From Henricia sp. BOLD:AAB3569 (Eukaryota > Echinodermata > Asteroidea > Spinulosida > Echinasteridae), in contig JBBELK010000323.1 of assembly GCA_037783545.1 (NCBI GenBank), positions 372,001 to 436,000 of the forward strand: a stretch of DNA of 64,000 nt, written 5' to 3'. The first letter of the stretch is position 1, and each line of letters opens with the position of its first letter. Shown here piece after piece: positions 47,332 through 59,500 of this stretch. Position numbers and translations under genes: made by a program. The notes under the pieces are model-generated. The model made no database searches. It was given only the letters and a program-made list of their open reading frames with translations, and was not told where the DNA came from.

Positions 47332-47897
47332 CGACAGTCCGAAGGACTGAGCATGCGCACGACTCAGGAGTACACCAAAGAGGTGTGTACAGACAGCCAC
47401 GGTTTGCGTGAGCAGTCAGGAAGCCCCAACCCAGTTTTCCCTAAACTTTGAAATTTCTCTGCCATTTCCCGGCGAAAGTCTGTCAATTTTTTAGAACAAG
47501 TGCGCAATATAGAGAGTTTGGAGCATGCAAAATTTGAAGTTCGTCGGAACATTTTTCGACCTCCAAATTTGCCGACGTTTGGACCACACTTTGACCAAAT
47601 TCCCGAACCAAACTGGGGTGCGTCAACGACAGTCCGAAGGACTGAGCATGCGCACGACTCAGGAGTACACCAAAGAGGTGTGTACAGACAGCCACGGTTT
47701 GCGTGAGCAGTCAGGAAGCCCCAACCCAGTTTTCCCTAAACTTTGAAATTTCTCTGCCATTTCCCTGCGAAAATCTGTCAATTTTTTAGGACAAGTGCGC
47801 AATATAGAGAGTTTGGAGCATGCAAAATTTGAAGTTCGTCGGAACATTTTTCGACCTCCAAATTTGCAGACGTTTGGACCACACTTTGACCAAATTG

Positions 47898-48935
47898 CCG
47901 AGCCAAACTGGGGTGCGTCAACGACAGTCCGAAGGACTGAGCATGCGCACGACTCAGGAGTACACCAAAGAGGTGTGTACAGACAGCCACGGTTTGCGTG
48001 AGCAGTCAGGAAGCCCCAACCCAGTTTTCCCTAAACTTTGAAATTTCTCTGCCATTTCCCGGCGAAAGTCTGTCATTTTTTTAGGACAAGTGCGCAATAT
48101 AGAGAGTTTGGAGCATGCAAAATTTGAAGTTCGTCGGAACATTTTTCGACCTCCAAATTTGCCGACGTTTGGACCACACTTTGACCAAATTGCCGAGCCA
48201 AACTGGGGTGCGTCAACGACAGTCCGAAGGACTGAGCATGCGCACGACTCAGGAGTACACCAAAGAGGTGTGTACAGACAGCCACGGTTTGCGTGAGCAG
48301 TCAGGAAGCCCCAACCCAGTTTTCCCTAAACTTTGAAATTTCTCTGCCATTTCCCGGCGAAAGTCTGTCAATTTTTTAGGACAAGTGCGCAATATAGAGA
48401 GTTTGGAGCATGCAAAATTTGAAGTTCGTCGGAACATTTTTCGACGTCCAAATTTGCCGACGTTTGGACCACACTTTGACCAAATTGCCGAGCCAAACTG
48501 GGGTGCGTCAACGACAGTCCGAAGGACTGAGCATGCGCACGACTCAGGAGTACACCAAAGAGGTGTGTACAGACAGCCACGGTTTGCGTGAGCAGTCAGG
48601 AAGCCCCAACCCAGTTTTCCCTAAACTTTGAAATTTCTCTGCCATTTCCCGGCGAAAGTCTGTCAATTTTTTAGGACAAGTGCGCAATATAGAGAGTTTG
48701 GAGCATGCAAAATTTGAAGTTCGTCGGAACATTTTTCGACCTCCAAATTTGCCGACGTTTGGACCACACTTTGACCAAATTGCCGAGCCAAACTGGGGTG
48801 CGTCAACGACAGTCCGAAGGACTGAGCATGCGCACGACTCAGGAGTACACCAAAGAGGTGTGTACAGACAGCCACGGTTTGCGTGAGCAGTCAGGAAGCC
48901 CCAACCCAGTTTTCCCTAAACTTTGAAATTTCTCT
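47898..48935. repeat. Thirteen-monomer-offset block, copy 1 (right array)
   Basis: It matches 51733-52770 at an offset of 3,835 bp and contains a CTGTCATTTTTTTAGG monomer (about 48071) followed by an AatII-subtype monomer (GACGTC near 48443). It is bounded on the left by TGCCGAG versus TCCCGAG at 47897/51732 and on the right by CTCTGCC versus CTCTTCC at 48936/52771. Confidence 0.75.
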
Positions 48936-48936
48936 G

Positions 48937-50815
48937 CCATTTCCCGGCGAAAGTCTGTCAATTTTTTAGGACAAGTGCGCAATATAGAGAGTTTGGAGCA
49001 TGCAAAATTTGAAGTTCGTCGGAACATTTTTCGACCTCCAAATTTGCCGACGTTTGGACCACACTTTGACCAAATTGCCGAGCCAAACTGGGGTGCGTCA
49101 ACGACAGTCCGAAGGACTGAGCATGCGCACGACTCAGGAGTACACCAAAGAGGTGTGTACAGACAGCCACGGTTTGCGTGAGCAGTCAGGAAGCCCCAAC
49201 CCAGTTTTCCCTAAACTTTGAAATTTCTCTGCCATTTCCCGGCGAAAGTCTGTCATTTTTTTAGGACAAGTGCGCAATATAGAGAGTTTGGAGCATGCAA
49301 AATTTGAAGTTCGTCGGAACATTTTTCGACCTCCAAATTTGCCGACGTTTGGACCACACTTTGACCAAATTGCAGAGCCAAACTGGGGTGCGTCAACGAC
49401 AGTCCGAAGGACTGAGCATGCGCACGACTCAGGAGTACACCAAAGAGGTGTGTACAGACAGCCACGGTTTGCGTGAGCAGTCAGGAAGCCCCAACCCAGT
49501 TTTCCCTAAACTTTGAAATTTCTCTGCCATTTCCCGGCGAAAGTCTGTCAATTTTTTAGGACAAGTGCGCAATATAGAGAGTTTGGAGCATGCAAAATTT
49601 GAAGTTCGTCGGAACATTTTTCGACGTCCAAATTTGCCGACGTTTGGACCACACTTTGACCAAATTGCCGAGCCAAACTGGGGTGCGTCAACGACAGTCC
49701 GAAGGACTGAGCATGCGCACGACTCAGGAGTACACCAAAGAGGTGTGTACAGACAGCCACGGTTTGCGTGAGCAGTCAGGAAGCCCCAACCCAGTTTTCC
49801 ATAAACTTTGAAATTTCTCTGCCATTTCCCGGCGAAAGTCTGTCAATTTTTTAGGACAAGTGCGCAATATAGAGAGTTTGGAGCATGCAAAATTTGAAGT
49901 TCGTCGGAACATTTTTCGACCTCCAAATTTGCCGACGTTTGGACCACACTTTGACCAAATTGCCGAGCCAAACTGGGGTGCGTCAACGACAGTCCGAAGG
50001 ACTGAGCATGCGCACGACTCAGGAGTACACCAAAGAGGTGTGTACAGACAGCCACGGTTTGCGTGAGCAGTCAGGAAGCCCCAACCCAGTTTTCCCTAAA
50101 CTTTGAAATTTCTCTGCCATTTCCCGGCGAAAGTCTGTCAATTTTTTAGGACAAGTGCGCAATATAGAGAGTTTGGAGCATGCAAAATTTGAAGTTCGTC
50201 GGAACATTTTTCGACCTCCAAATTTGCCGACGTTTGGACCACACTTTGACCAAATTGCCGAGCCAAACTGGGGTGCGTCAACGACAGTCCGAAGGACTGA
50301 GCATGCGCACGACTCAGGAGTACACCAAAGAGGTGTGTACAGACAGCCACGGTTTGCGTGAGCAGTCAGGAAGCCCCAACCCAGTTTTCCCTAAACTTTG
50401 AAATTTCTCTGCCATTTCCCGGCGAAAGTCTGTCAATTTTTTAGGACAAGTGCGCAATATAGAGAGTTTGGAGCATGCAAAATTTGAAGTTCGTCGGAAC
50501 ATTTTTCGACCTCCAAATTTGACGACGTTTGGACCACACTTTGACCAAATTCCCGAGCGAAACTGGGGTGCGTCAACGACAGTCCGAAGGACTGAGCATG
50601 CGCACGACTCAGGAGTACACCAAAGAGGTCTGTACAGACAGCCACGGTTTGCGTGAGCAGTCAGGAAGCCCCAACCCAGTTTTCCCTAAACTTTGAAATT
50701 TCTCTGCCATTTCCCGGCGAAAGTCTGTCAATTTTTTAGGACAAGTGCGCAATATAGAGAGTTTGGAGCATGCAAAATTTGAAGTTCGTCGGAACATTTT
50801 TCGACCTCCAAATTT
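48937..50815. repeat. Fourteen-monomer-offset block, copy 1
   Basis: It matches 53067-54834. Markers are CTGTCATTTTTTTAGG (about 49251), TTGCAGAGCC (about 49371), GACGTC with TTTTCCATAAAC (about 49623 and 49795), and a TTTGACGACG...TTCCCGAGCGAAAC...GGTCTGTAC monomer (50450-50744). The offset is 4,130 bp up to 49850 and 4,019 bp afterwards, because the second copy has lost 111 bp. This copy has the intact monomer, so it shows the ancestral state. Confidence 0.8.
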
Positions 50816-51732
50816 GACGACGTTTGGACCACACTTTGACCAAATTGCCGAGCCAAACTGGGGTGCGTCAACGACAGTCCGAAGGACTGAGCATGCGCAC
50901 GACTCAGGAGTACACCAAAGAGGTGTGTACAGACAGCCACGGTTTGCGTGAGCAGTCAGGAAGTCCCAACCCAGTTTTCCCTAAACTTTGAAATTTCTCT
51001 GCCATTTCCCGGCGAAAGTCTGTCAATTTTTTAGGACAAGTGCGCAATATAGAGAGTTTGGAGCATGCAAAATTTGAAGTTCGTCGGAACATTTTTCGAC
51101 CTCCAAATTTGCCGACGTTTGGACCACACTTTGAGCAAATTCCCGAACCAAACTGGGGTGCGTCAACGACAGTCCGAAGGACTGAGCATGCGCACGACTC
51201 AGGAGTACACCAAAGAGGTGTGTACAGACAGCCACGGTTTGCGTGAGCAGTCAGGAAGCCCCAACCCAGTTTTCCCTAAACTTTGAAATTTCTCTGCCAT
51301 TTCCCGGCGAAAGTCTGTCAATTTTTTAGGACAAGTGCGCAATATAGAGAGTTTGGAGCATGCAAAATTTGAAGTTCGTCGGAACATTTTTCGACCTCCA
51401 AATTTGCAGACGTTTGGACCACACTTTGACCAAATTGCCGAGCCAAACTGGGGTGCGTCAACGACAGTCCGAAGGACTGAGCATGCGCACGACTCAGGAG
51501 TACACCAAAGAGGTGTGTACAGACAGCCACGGTTTGCGTGAGCAGTCAGGAAGCCCCAACCCAGTTTTCCCTAAACTTTGAAATTTCTCTGCCATTTCCC
51601 GGCGAAAGTCTGTCAATTTTTTAGGACAAGTGCGCAATATAGAGAGTTTGGAGCATGCAAAATTTGAAGTTCGTCGGAACATTTTTCGACCTCCAAATTT
51701 GCCGACGTTTGGACCACACTTTGACCAAATTC

Positions 51733-52770
51733 CCGAGCCAAACTGGGGTGCGTCAACGACAGTCCGAAGGACTGAGCATGCGCACGACTCAGGAGTACAC
51801 CAAAGAGGTGTGTACAGACAGCCACGGTTTGCGTGAGCAGTCAGGAAGCCCCAACCCAGTTTTCCCTAAACTTTGAAATTTCTCTGCCATTTCCCGGCGA
51901 AAGTCTGTCATTTTTTTAGGACAAGTGCGCAATATAGAGAGTTTGGAGCATGCAAAATTTGAAGTTCGTCGGAACATTTTTCGACCTCCAAATTTGCCGA
52001 CGTTTGGACCACACTTTGACCAAATTGCCGAGCCAAACTGGGGTGCGTCAACGACAGTCCGAAGGACTGAGCATGCGCACGACTCAGGAGTACACCAAAG
52101 AGGTGTGTACAGACAGCCACGGTTTGCGTGAGCAGTCAGGAAGCCCCAACCCAGTTTTCCCTAAACTTTGAAATTTCTCTGCCATTTCCCGGCGAAAGTC
52201 TGTCAATTTTTTAGGACAAGTGCGCAATATAGAGAGTTTGGAGCATGCAAAATTTGAAGTTCGTCGGAACATTTTTCGACGTCCAAATTTGCCGACGTTT
52301 GGACCACACTTTGACCAAATTGCCGAGCCAAACTGGGGTGCGTCAACGACAGTCCGAAGGACTGAGCATGCGCACGACTCAGGAGTACACCAAAGAGGTG
52401 TGTACAGACAGCCACGGTTTGCGTGAGCAGTCAGGAAGCCCCAACCCAGTTTTCCCTAAACTTTGAAATTTCTCTGCCATTTCCCGGCGAAAGTCTGTCA
52501 ATTTTTTAGGACAAGTGCGCAATATAGAGAGTTTGGAGCATGCAAAATTTGAAGTTCGTCGGAACATTTTTCGACCTCCAAATTTGCCGACGTTTGGACC
52601 ACACTTTGACCAAATTGCCGAGCCAAACTGGGGTGCGTCAACGACAGTCCGAAGGACTGAGCATGCGCACGACTCAGGAGTACACCAAAGAGGTGTGTAC
52701 AGACAGCCACGGTTTGCGTGAGCAGTCAGGAAGCCCCAACCCAGTTTTCCCTAAACTTTGAAATTTCTCT
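51733..52770. repeat. Thirteen-monomer-offset block, copy 2 (right array)
   Basis: This is the counterpart of 47898-48935, with CTGTCATTTTTTTAGG near 51907 and GACGTC near 52278. It is followed by two TCTCTTCC monomers (52770-53070) that copy 1 lacks. Confidence 0.75.
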
Positions 52771-53066
52771 TCCATTTCCCGGCGAAAGTCTGTCAATTTT
52801 TTAGGACAAGTGCGCAATATAGAGAGTTTGGAGCATGCAAAATTTGAAGTTCGTCGGAACATTTTTCGACCTCCAAATTTGCCGACGTTTGGACCACACT
52901 TTGACCAAATTGCCGAGCCAAACTGGGGTGCGTCAACGACAGTCCGAAGGACTGAGCATGCGCACGACTCAGGAGTACACCAAAGAGGTGTGTACAGACA
53001 GCCACGGTTTGCGTGAGCAGTCAGGAAGCCCCAACCCAGTTTTCCCTAAACTTTGAAATTTCTCTT

Positions 53067-54834
53067 CCATTTCCCGGCGAAAGTCTGTCAATTTTTTAGG
53101 ACAAGTGCGCAATATAGAGAGTTTGGAGCATGCAAAATTTGAAGTTCGTCGGAACATTTTTCGACCTCCAAATTTGCCGACGTTTGGACCACACTTTGAC
53201 CAAATTGCCGAGCCAAACTGGGGTGCGTCAACGACAGTCCGAAGGACTGAGCATGCGCACGACTCAGGAGTACACCAAAGAGGTGTGTACAGACAGCCAC
53301 GGTTTGCGTGAGCAGTCAGGAAGCCCCAACCCAGTTTTCCCTAAACTTTGAAATTTCTCTGCCATTTCCCGGCGAAAGTCTGTCATTTTTTTAGGACAAG
53401 TGCGCAATATAGAGAGTTTGGAGCATGCAAAATTTGAAGTTCGTCGGAACATTTTTCGACCTCCAAATTTGCCGACGTTTGGACCACACTTTGACCAAAT
53501 TGCAGAGCCAAACTGGGGTGCGTCAACGACAGTCCGAAGGACTGAGCATGCGCACGACTCAGGAGTACACCAAAGAGGTGTGTACAGACAGCCACGGTTT
53601 GCGTGAGCAGTCAGGAAGCCCCAACCCAGTTTTCCCTAAACTTTGAAATTTCTCTGCCATTTCCCGGCGAAAGTCTGTCAATTTTTTAGGACAAGTGCGC
53701 AATATAGAGAGTTTGGAGCATGCAAAATTTGAAGTTCGTCGGAACATTTTTCGACGTCCAAATTTGCCGACGTTTGGACCACACTTTGACCAAATTGCCG
53801 AGCCAAACTGGGGTGCGTCAACGACAGTCCGAAGGACTGAGCATGCGCACGACTCAGGAGTACACCAAAGAGGTGTGTACAGACAGCCACGGTTTGCGTG
53901 AGCAGTCAGGAAGCCCCAACCCAGTTTTCCATAAACTTTGAAATTTCTCTGCCATTTCCCGGCGAAAGTCTGTCAATTTTGCCGAGCCAAACTGGGGTGC
54001 GTCAACGACAGTCCGAAGGACTGAGCATGCGCACGACTCAGGAGTACACCAAAGAGGTGTGTACAGACAGCCACGGTTTGCGTGAGCAGTCAGGAAGCCC
54101 CAACCCAGTTTTCCCTAAACTTTGAAATTTCTCTGCCATTTCCCGGCGAAAGTCTGTCAATTTTTTAGGACAAGTGCGCAATATAGAGAGTTTGGAGCAT
54201 GCAAAATTTGAAGTTCGTCGGAACATTTTTCGACCTCCAAATTTGCCGACGTTTGGACCACACTTTGACCAAATTGCCGAGCCAAACTGGGGTGCGTCAA
54301 CGACAGTCCGAAGGACTGAGCATGCGCACGACTCAGGAGTACACCAAAGAGGTGTGTACAGACAGCCATGGTTTGCGTGAGCAGTCAGGAAGCCCCAACC
54401 CAGTTTTCCCTAAACTTTGAAATTTCTCTGCCATTTCCCGGCGAAAGTCTGTCAATTTTTTAGGACAAGTGCGCAATATAGAGAGTTTGGAGCATGCAAA
54501 ATTTGAAGTTCGTCGGAACATTTTTCGACCTCCAAATTTGACGACGTTTGGACCACACTTTGACCAAATTCCCGAGCGAAACTGGGGTGCGTCAACGACA
54601 GTCCGAAGGACTGAGCATGCGCACGACTCAGGAGTACACCAAAGAGGTCTGTACAGACAGCCACGGTTTGCGTGAGCAGTCAGGAAGCCCCAACCCAGTT
54701 TTCCCTAAACTTTGAAATTTCTCTGCCATTTCCCGGCGAAAGTCTGTCAATTTTTTAGGACAAGTGCGCAATATAGAGAGTTTGGAGCATGCAAAATTTG
54801 AAGTTCGTCGGAACATTTTTCGACCTCCAAATTT
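53067..54834. repeat. Fourteen-monomer-offset block, copy 2, with 111-bp deletion
   Basis: It repeats TTGCAGAGCC (about 53501), GACGTC with TTTTCCATAAAC (about 53753 and 53925) and the TTCCCGAGCGAAAC monomer (54469-54763). It differs from copy 1 by the deletion at 53980/53981 and by GCCATGG near 54366. Confidence 0.8.
53971..53990. repeat. Deletion junction giving a 184-bp truncated monomer, copy 1
   Basis: TGTCAATTTT joins directly to GCCGAGCCAA. Compared with an intact monomer, 111 bp are missing, running from the A/T tract before AGGACAAG through the next ACCAAATT. Both ends have TT at the break, so microhomology repair or slippage between A/T tracts is likely. Confidence 0.92.
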
Positions 54835-56514
54835 GCCGACGTTTGGACCACACTTTGACCAAATTGCCGAGCCAAACTGGGGTGCGTCAACGACAGTCCG
54901 AAGGACTGAGCATGCGCACGACTCAGGAGTACACCAAAGAGGTGTGTACAGACAGCCACGGTTTGCGTGAGCAGTCAGGAAGCCCCAACCCAGTTTTCCC
55001 TAAACTTTGAAATTTCTCTGCCATTTCCAGGCGAAAGTCTGTCAATTTTTTAGGACAAGTGCGCAATATAGAGAGTTTGGAGCATGCAAAATTTGAAGTT
55101 CGTCGGAACATTTTTCGACCTCCAAATTTGCCGACGTTTGGACCACACTTTGACCAAATTGCCGAGCCAAACTGGGGTGCGTCAACGACAGTCCGAAGGA
55201 CTGAGCATGCGCACGACTCAGGAGTACACCAAAGAGGTGTGTACAGACAGCCATGGTTTGCGTGAGCAGTCAGGAAGCCCCAACCCAGTTTTCCCTAAAC
55301 TTTGAAATTTCTCTGCCATTTCCCGGCGAAAGTCTGTCAATTTTTTAGGACAAGTGCGCAATATAGAGAGTTTGGAGCATGCAAAATTTGAAGTTCGTCG
55401 GAACATTTTTCGACCTCCAAATTTGCAGACGTTTGGACCACACTTTGACCAAATTGCCGAGCCAAACTGGGGTGCGTCAACGACAGTCCGAAGGACTGAG
55501 CATGCGCACGACTTAGGAGTACACCAAAGAGGTGTGTACAGACAGCCACGGTTTGCGTGAGCAGTCAGGAAGCCCCAACCCAGTTTTCCCTAAACTTTGA
55601 AATTTCTCTGCCATTTCCCGGCGAAAGTCTGTCAATTTTTTAGGACAAGTGCGCAATATAGAGAGTTTGGAGAATGCAAAATTTGAAGTTCGTCGGAACA
55701 TTTTTCGACCTCCAAATTTGCCGACGTTTGGACCACACTTTGACCAAATTGCCGAGCCAAACTGGGGTGCGTCAACGACAGTCCGAAGGACTGAGCATGC
55801 GCACGACTCAGGAGTACACCAAAGAGGTGTGTACAGACAGCCACGGTTTGCGTGAGCAGTCAGGAAGCCCCAACCCAGTTTTCCCTAAACTTTGAAATTT
55901 CTCTGCCATTTCCCGGCGAAAGTCTGTCATTTTTTTAGGACAAGTGCGCAATATAGAGAGTTTGGAGCATGCAAAATTTGAAGTTCGTCGGAACATTTTT
56001 CGACCTCCAAATTTGCCGACGTTTGGACCACACTTTGACCAAATTGCCGAGCCAAACTGGGGTGCGTCAACGACAGTCCGAAGGACTGAGCATGCGCACG
56101 ACTCAGGAGTACACCAAAGAGGTGTGTACAGACAGCCACGGTTTGCGTGAGCAGTCAGGAAGCCCCAACCCAGTTTTCCCTAAACTTTGAAATTTCTCTG
56201 CCATTTCCCGGCGAAAGTCTGTCAATTTTTTAGGACAAGTGCGCAATATAGAGAGTTTGGAGCATGCAAAATTTGAAGTTCGTCGGAACATTTTTCGACG
56301 TCCAAATTTGCCGACGTTTGGACCACACTTTGACCAAATTGCCGAGCCAAACTGGGGTGCGTCAACGACAGTCCGAAGGACTGAGCATGCGCACGACTCA
56401 GGAGTACACCAAAGAGGTGTGTACAGACAGCCACGGTTTGCGTGAGCAGTCAGGAAGCCCCAACCCAGTTTTCCATAAACTTTGAAATTTCTCTGCCATT
56501 TCCCGGCGAAAGTC

Positions 56515-56534
56515 TGTCAATTTTGCCGAGCCAA
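56515..56534. repeat. Deletion junction giving a 184-bp truncated monomer, copy 2
   Basis: The junction TGTCAATTTT-GCCGAGCCAA is identical to 53971-53990 and lies 2,544 bp away. It was duplicated together with its surroundings. Confidence 0.92.
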
Positions 56535-59500
56535 ACTGGGGTGCGTCAACGACAGTCCGAAGGACTGAGCATGCGCACGACTCAGGAGTACACCAAAGAG
56601 GTGTGTACAGACAGCCACGGTTTGCGTGAGCAGTCAGGAAGCCCCAACCCAGTTTTCCCTAAACTTTGAAATTTCTCTGCCATTTCCCGGCGAAAGTCTG
56701 TCAATTTTTTAGGACAAGTGCGCAATATAGAGAGTTTGGAGCATGCAAAATTTGAAGTTCGTCGGAACATTTTTCGACCTCCAAATTTGCCGACGTTTGG
56801 ACCACACTTTGACCAAATTGCCGAGCCAAACTGGGGTGCGTCAACGACAGTCCGAAGGACTGAGCATGCGCACGACTCAGGAGTACACCAAAGAGGTGTG
56901 TACAGACAGCCATGGTTTGCGTGAGCAGTCAGGAAGCCCCAACCCAGTTTTCCCTAAACTTTGAAATTTCTCTGCCATTTCCCGGCGAAAGTCTGTCAAT
57001 TTTTTAGGACAAGTGCGCAATATAGAGAGTTTGGAGCATGCAAAATTTGAAGTTCGTCGGAACATTTTTCGACCTCCAAATTTGACGACGTTTGGACCAC
57101 ACTTTGACCAAATTCCCGAGCGAAACTGGGGTGCGTCAACGACAGTCCGAAGGACTGAGCATGCGCACGACTCAGGAGTACACCAAAGAGGTCTGTACAG
57201 ACAGCCACGGTTTGCGTGAGCAGTCAGGAAGCCCCAACCCAGTTTTCCCTAAACTTTGAAATTTCTCTGCCATTTCCCGGCGAAAGTCTGTCAATTTTTT
57301 AGGACAAGTGCGCAATATAGAGAGTTTGGAGCATGCAAAATTTGAAGTTCGTCGGAACATTTTTCGACCTCCAAATTTGCCGACGTTTGGACCACACTTT
57401 GACCAAATTGCCGAGCCAAACTGGGGTGCGTCAACGACAGTCCGAAGGACTGAGCATGCGCACGACTCAGGAGTACACCAAAGAGGTGTGTACAGACAGC
57501 CACGGTTTGCGTGAGCAGTCAGGAAGCCCCAACCCAGTTTTCCCTAAACTTTGAAATTTCTCTGCCATTTCCAGGCGAAAGTCTGTCAATTTTTTAGGAC
57601 AAGTGCGCAATATAGAGAGTTTGGAGCATGCAAAATTTGAAGTTCGTCGGAACATTTTTCGACCTCCAAATTTGCCGACGTTTGGACCACACTTTGACCA
57701 AATTGCCGAGCCAAACTGGGGTGCGTCAACGACAGTCCGAAGGACTGAGCATGCGCACGACTCAGGAGTACACCAAAGAGGTGTGTACAGACAGCCATGG
57801 TTTGCGTGAGCAGTCAGGAAGCCCCAACCCAGTTTTCCCTAAACTTTGAAATTTCTCTGCCATTTCCCGGCGAAAGTCTGTCAATTTTTTAGGACAAGTG
57901 CGCAATATAGAGAGTTTGGAGCATGCAAAATTTGAAGTTCGTCGGAACATTTTTCGACCTCCAAATTTGCAGACGTTTGGACCACACTTTGACCAAATTG
58001 CCGAGCCAAACTGGGGTGCGTCAACGACAGTCCGAAGGACTGAGCATGCGCACGACTTAGGAGTACACCAAAGAGGTGTGTACAGACAGCCACGGTTTGC
58101 GTGAGCAGTCAGGAAGCCCCAACCCAGTTTTCCCTAAACTTTGAAATTTCTCTGCCATTTCCCGGCGAAAGTCTGTCAATTTTTTAGGACAAGTGCGCAA
58201 TATAGAGAGTTTGGAGAATGCAAAATTTGAAGTTCGTCGGAACATTTTTCGACCTCCAAATTTGCCGACGTTTGGACCACACTTTGACCAAATTGCCGAG
58301 CCAAACTGGGGTGCGTCAACGACAGTCCGAAGGACTGAGCATGCGCACGACTCAGGAGTACACCAAAGAGGTGTGTACAGACAGCCACGGTTTGCGTGAG
58401 CAGTCAGGAAGCCCCAACCCAGTTTTCCCTAAACTTTGAAATTTCTCTGCCATTTCCCGGCGAAAGTCTGTCATTTTTTTAGGACAAGTGCGCAATATAG
58501 AGAGTTTGGAGCATGCAAAATTTGAAGTTCGTCGGAACATTTTTCGACCTCCAAATTTGCCGACGTTTGGACCACACTTTGACCAAATTGCCGAGCCAAA
58601 CTGGGGTGCGTCAACGACAGTCCGAAGGACTGAGCATGCGCACGACTCAGGAGTACACCAAAGAGGTGTGTACAGACAGCCACGGTTTGCGTGAGCAGTC
58701 AGGAAGCCCCAACCCAGTTTTCCCTAAACTTTGAAATTTCTCTGCCATTTCCCGGCGAAAGTCTGTCATTTTTTTAGGACAAGTGCGCAATATAGAGAGT
58801 TTGGAGCATGCAAAATTTGAAGTTCGTCGGAACATTTTTCGACCTCCAAATTTGCCGACGTTTGGACCACACTTTGACCAAATTGCCGAGCCAAACTGGG
58901 GTGCGTCAACGACAGTCCGAAGGACTGAGCATGCGCACGACTCAGGAGTACACCAAAGAGGTGTGTACAGACAGCCATGGTTTGCGTGAGCAGTCAGGAA
59001 GCCCCAACCCAGTTTTCCCTAAACTTTGAAATTTCTCTGCCATTTCCCGGCGAAAGTCTGTCATTTTTTTAGGACAAGTGCGCAATATAGAGAGTTTGGA
59101 GCATGCAAAATTTGAAGTTCGTCGGAACATTTTTCGACCTCCAAATTTGCCGACGTTTGGACCACACTTTGACCAAATTGCCGAGCCAAACTGGGGTGCG
59201 TCAACGACAGTCCGAAGGACTGAGCATGCGCACGACTCAGGAGTACACCAAAGAGGTGTGTACAGACAGCCACGGTTTGCGTGAGCAGTCAGGAAGCCCC
59301 AACCCAGTTTTCCCTAAACTTTGAAATTTCTCTGCCATTTCCCGGCGAAAGTCTGTCAATTTTTTAGGACAAGTGCGCAATATAGAGAGTTTGGAGCATG
59401 CAAAATTTGAAGTTCGTCGGAACATTTTTCGACGTCCAAATTTGCCGACGTTTGGACCACACTTTGACCAAATTGCCGAGCCAAACTGGGGTGCGTCAAC

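Larger units (their letters stand above)
53505..58768. repeat. 2,544-bp tandem duplication, about 2.07 copies
   Basis: The segment 53505-56224 matches 56049-58768 at an offset of 2,544 bp (9 monomers minus 111 bp). Both copies contain, in order: TTTTCCATAAAC, the 111-bp deletion junction, GCCATGG, TTCCCGAGCGAAAC with GGTCTGTAC, TTCCAGGCG (about 55026 and 57570), a second GCCATGG, TTGCAGACG with GACTTAGG (about 55512 and 58056), GAGAATGC (about 55670 and 58214) and CTGTCATTTTTTTAGG. I noticed no difference between the copies. Confidence 0.9.

Noticed and set aside
46560-47340. Target-site duplication flanking the island
   Set aside because: Only CC is shared at the two junctions. The 27-bp duplication lies wholly on the right side, so it is not a target-site duplication.
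46635-47411. 258-codon plus-strand open frame in the island as a gene
   Set aside because: The start is TTG, the product is mostly the 67-bp minisatellite in changing frames, the end lies in satellite DNA, and no domain is recognised.
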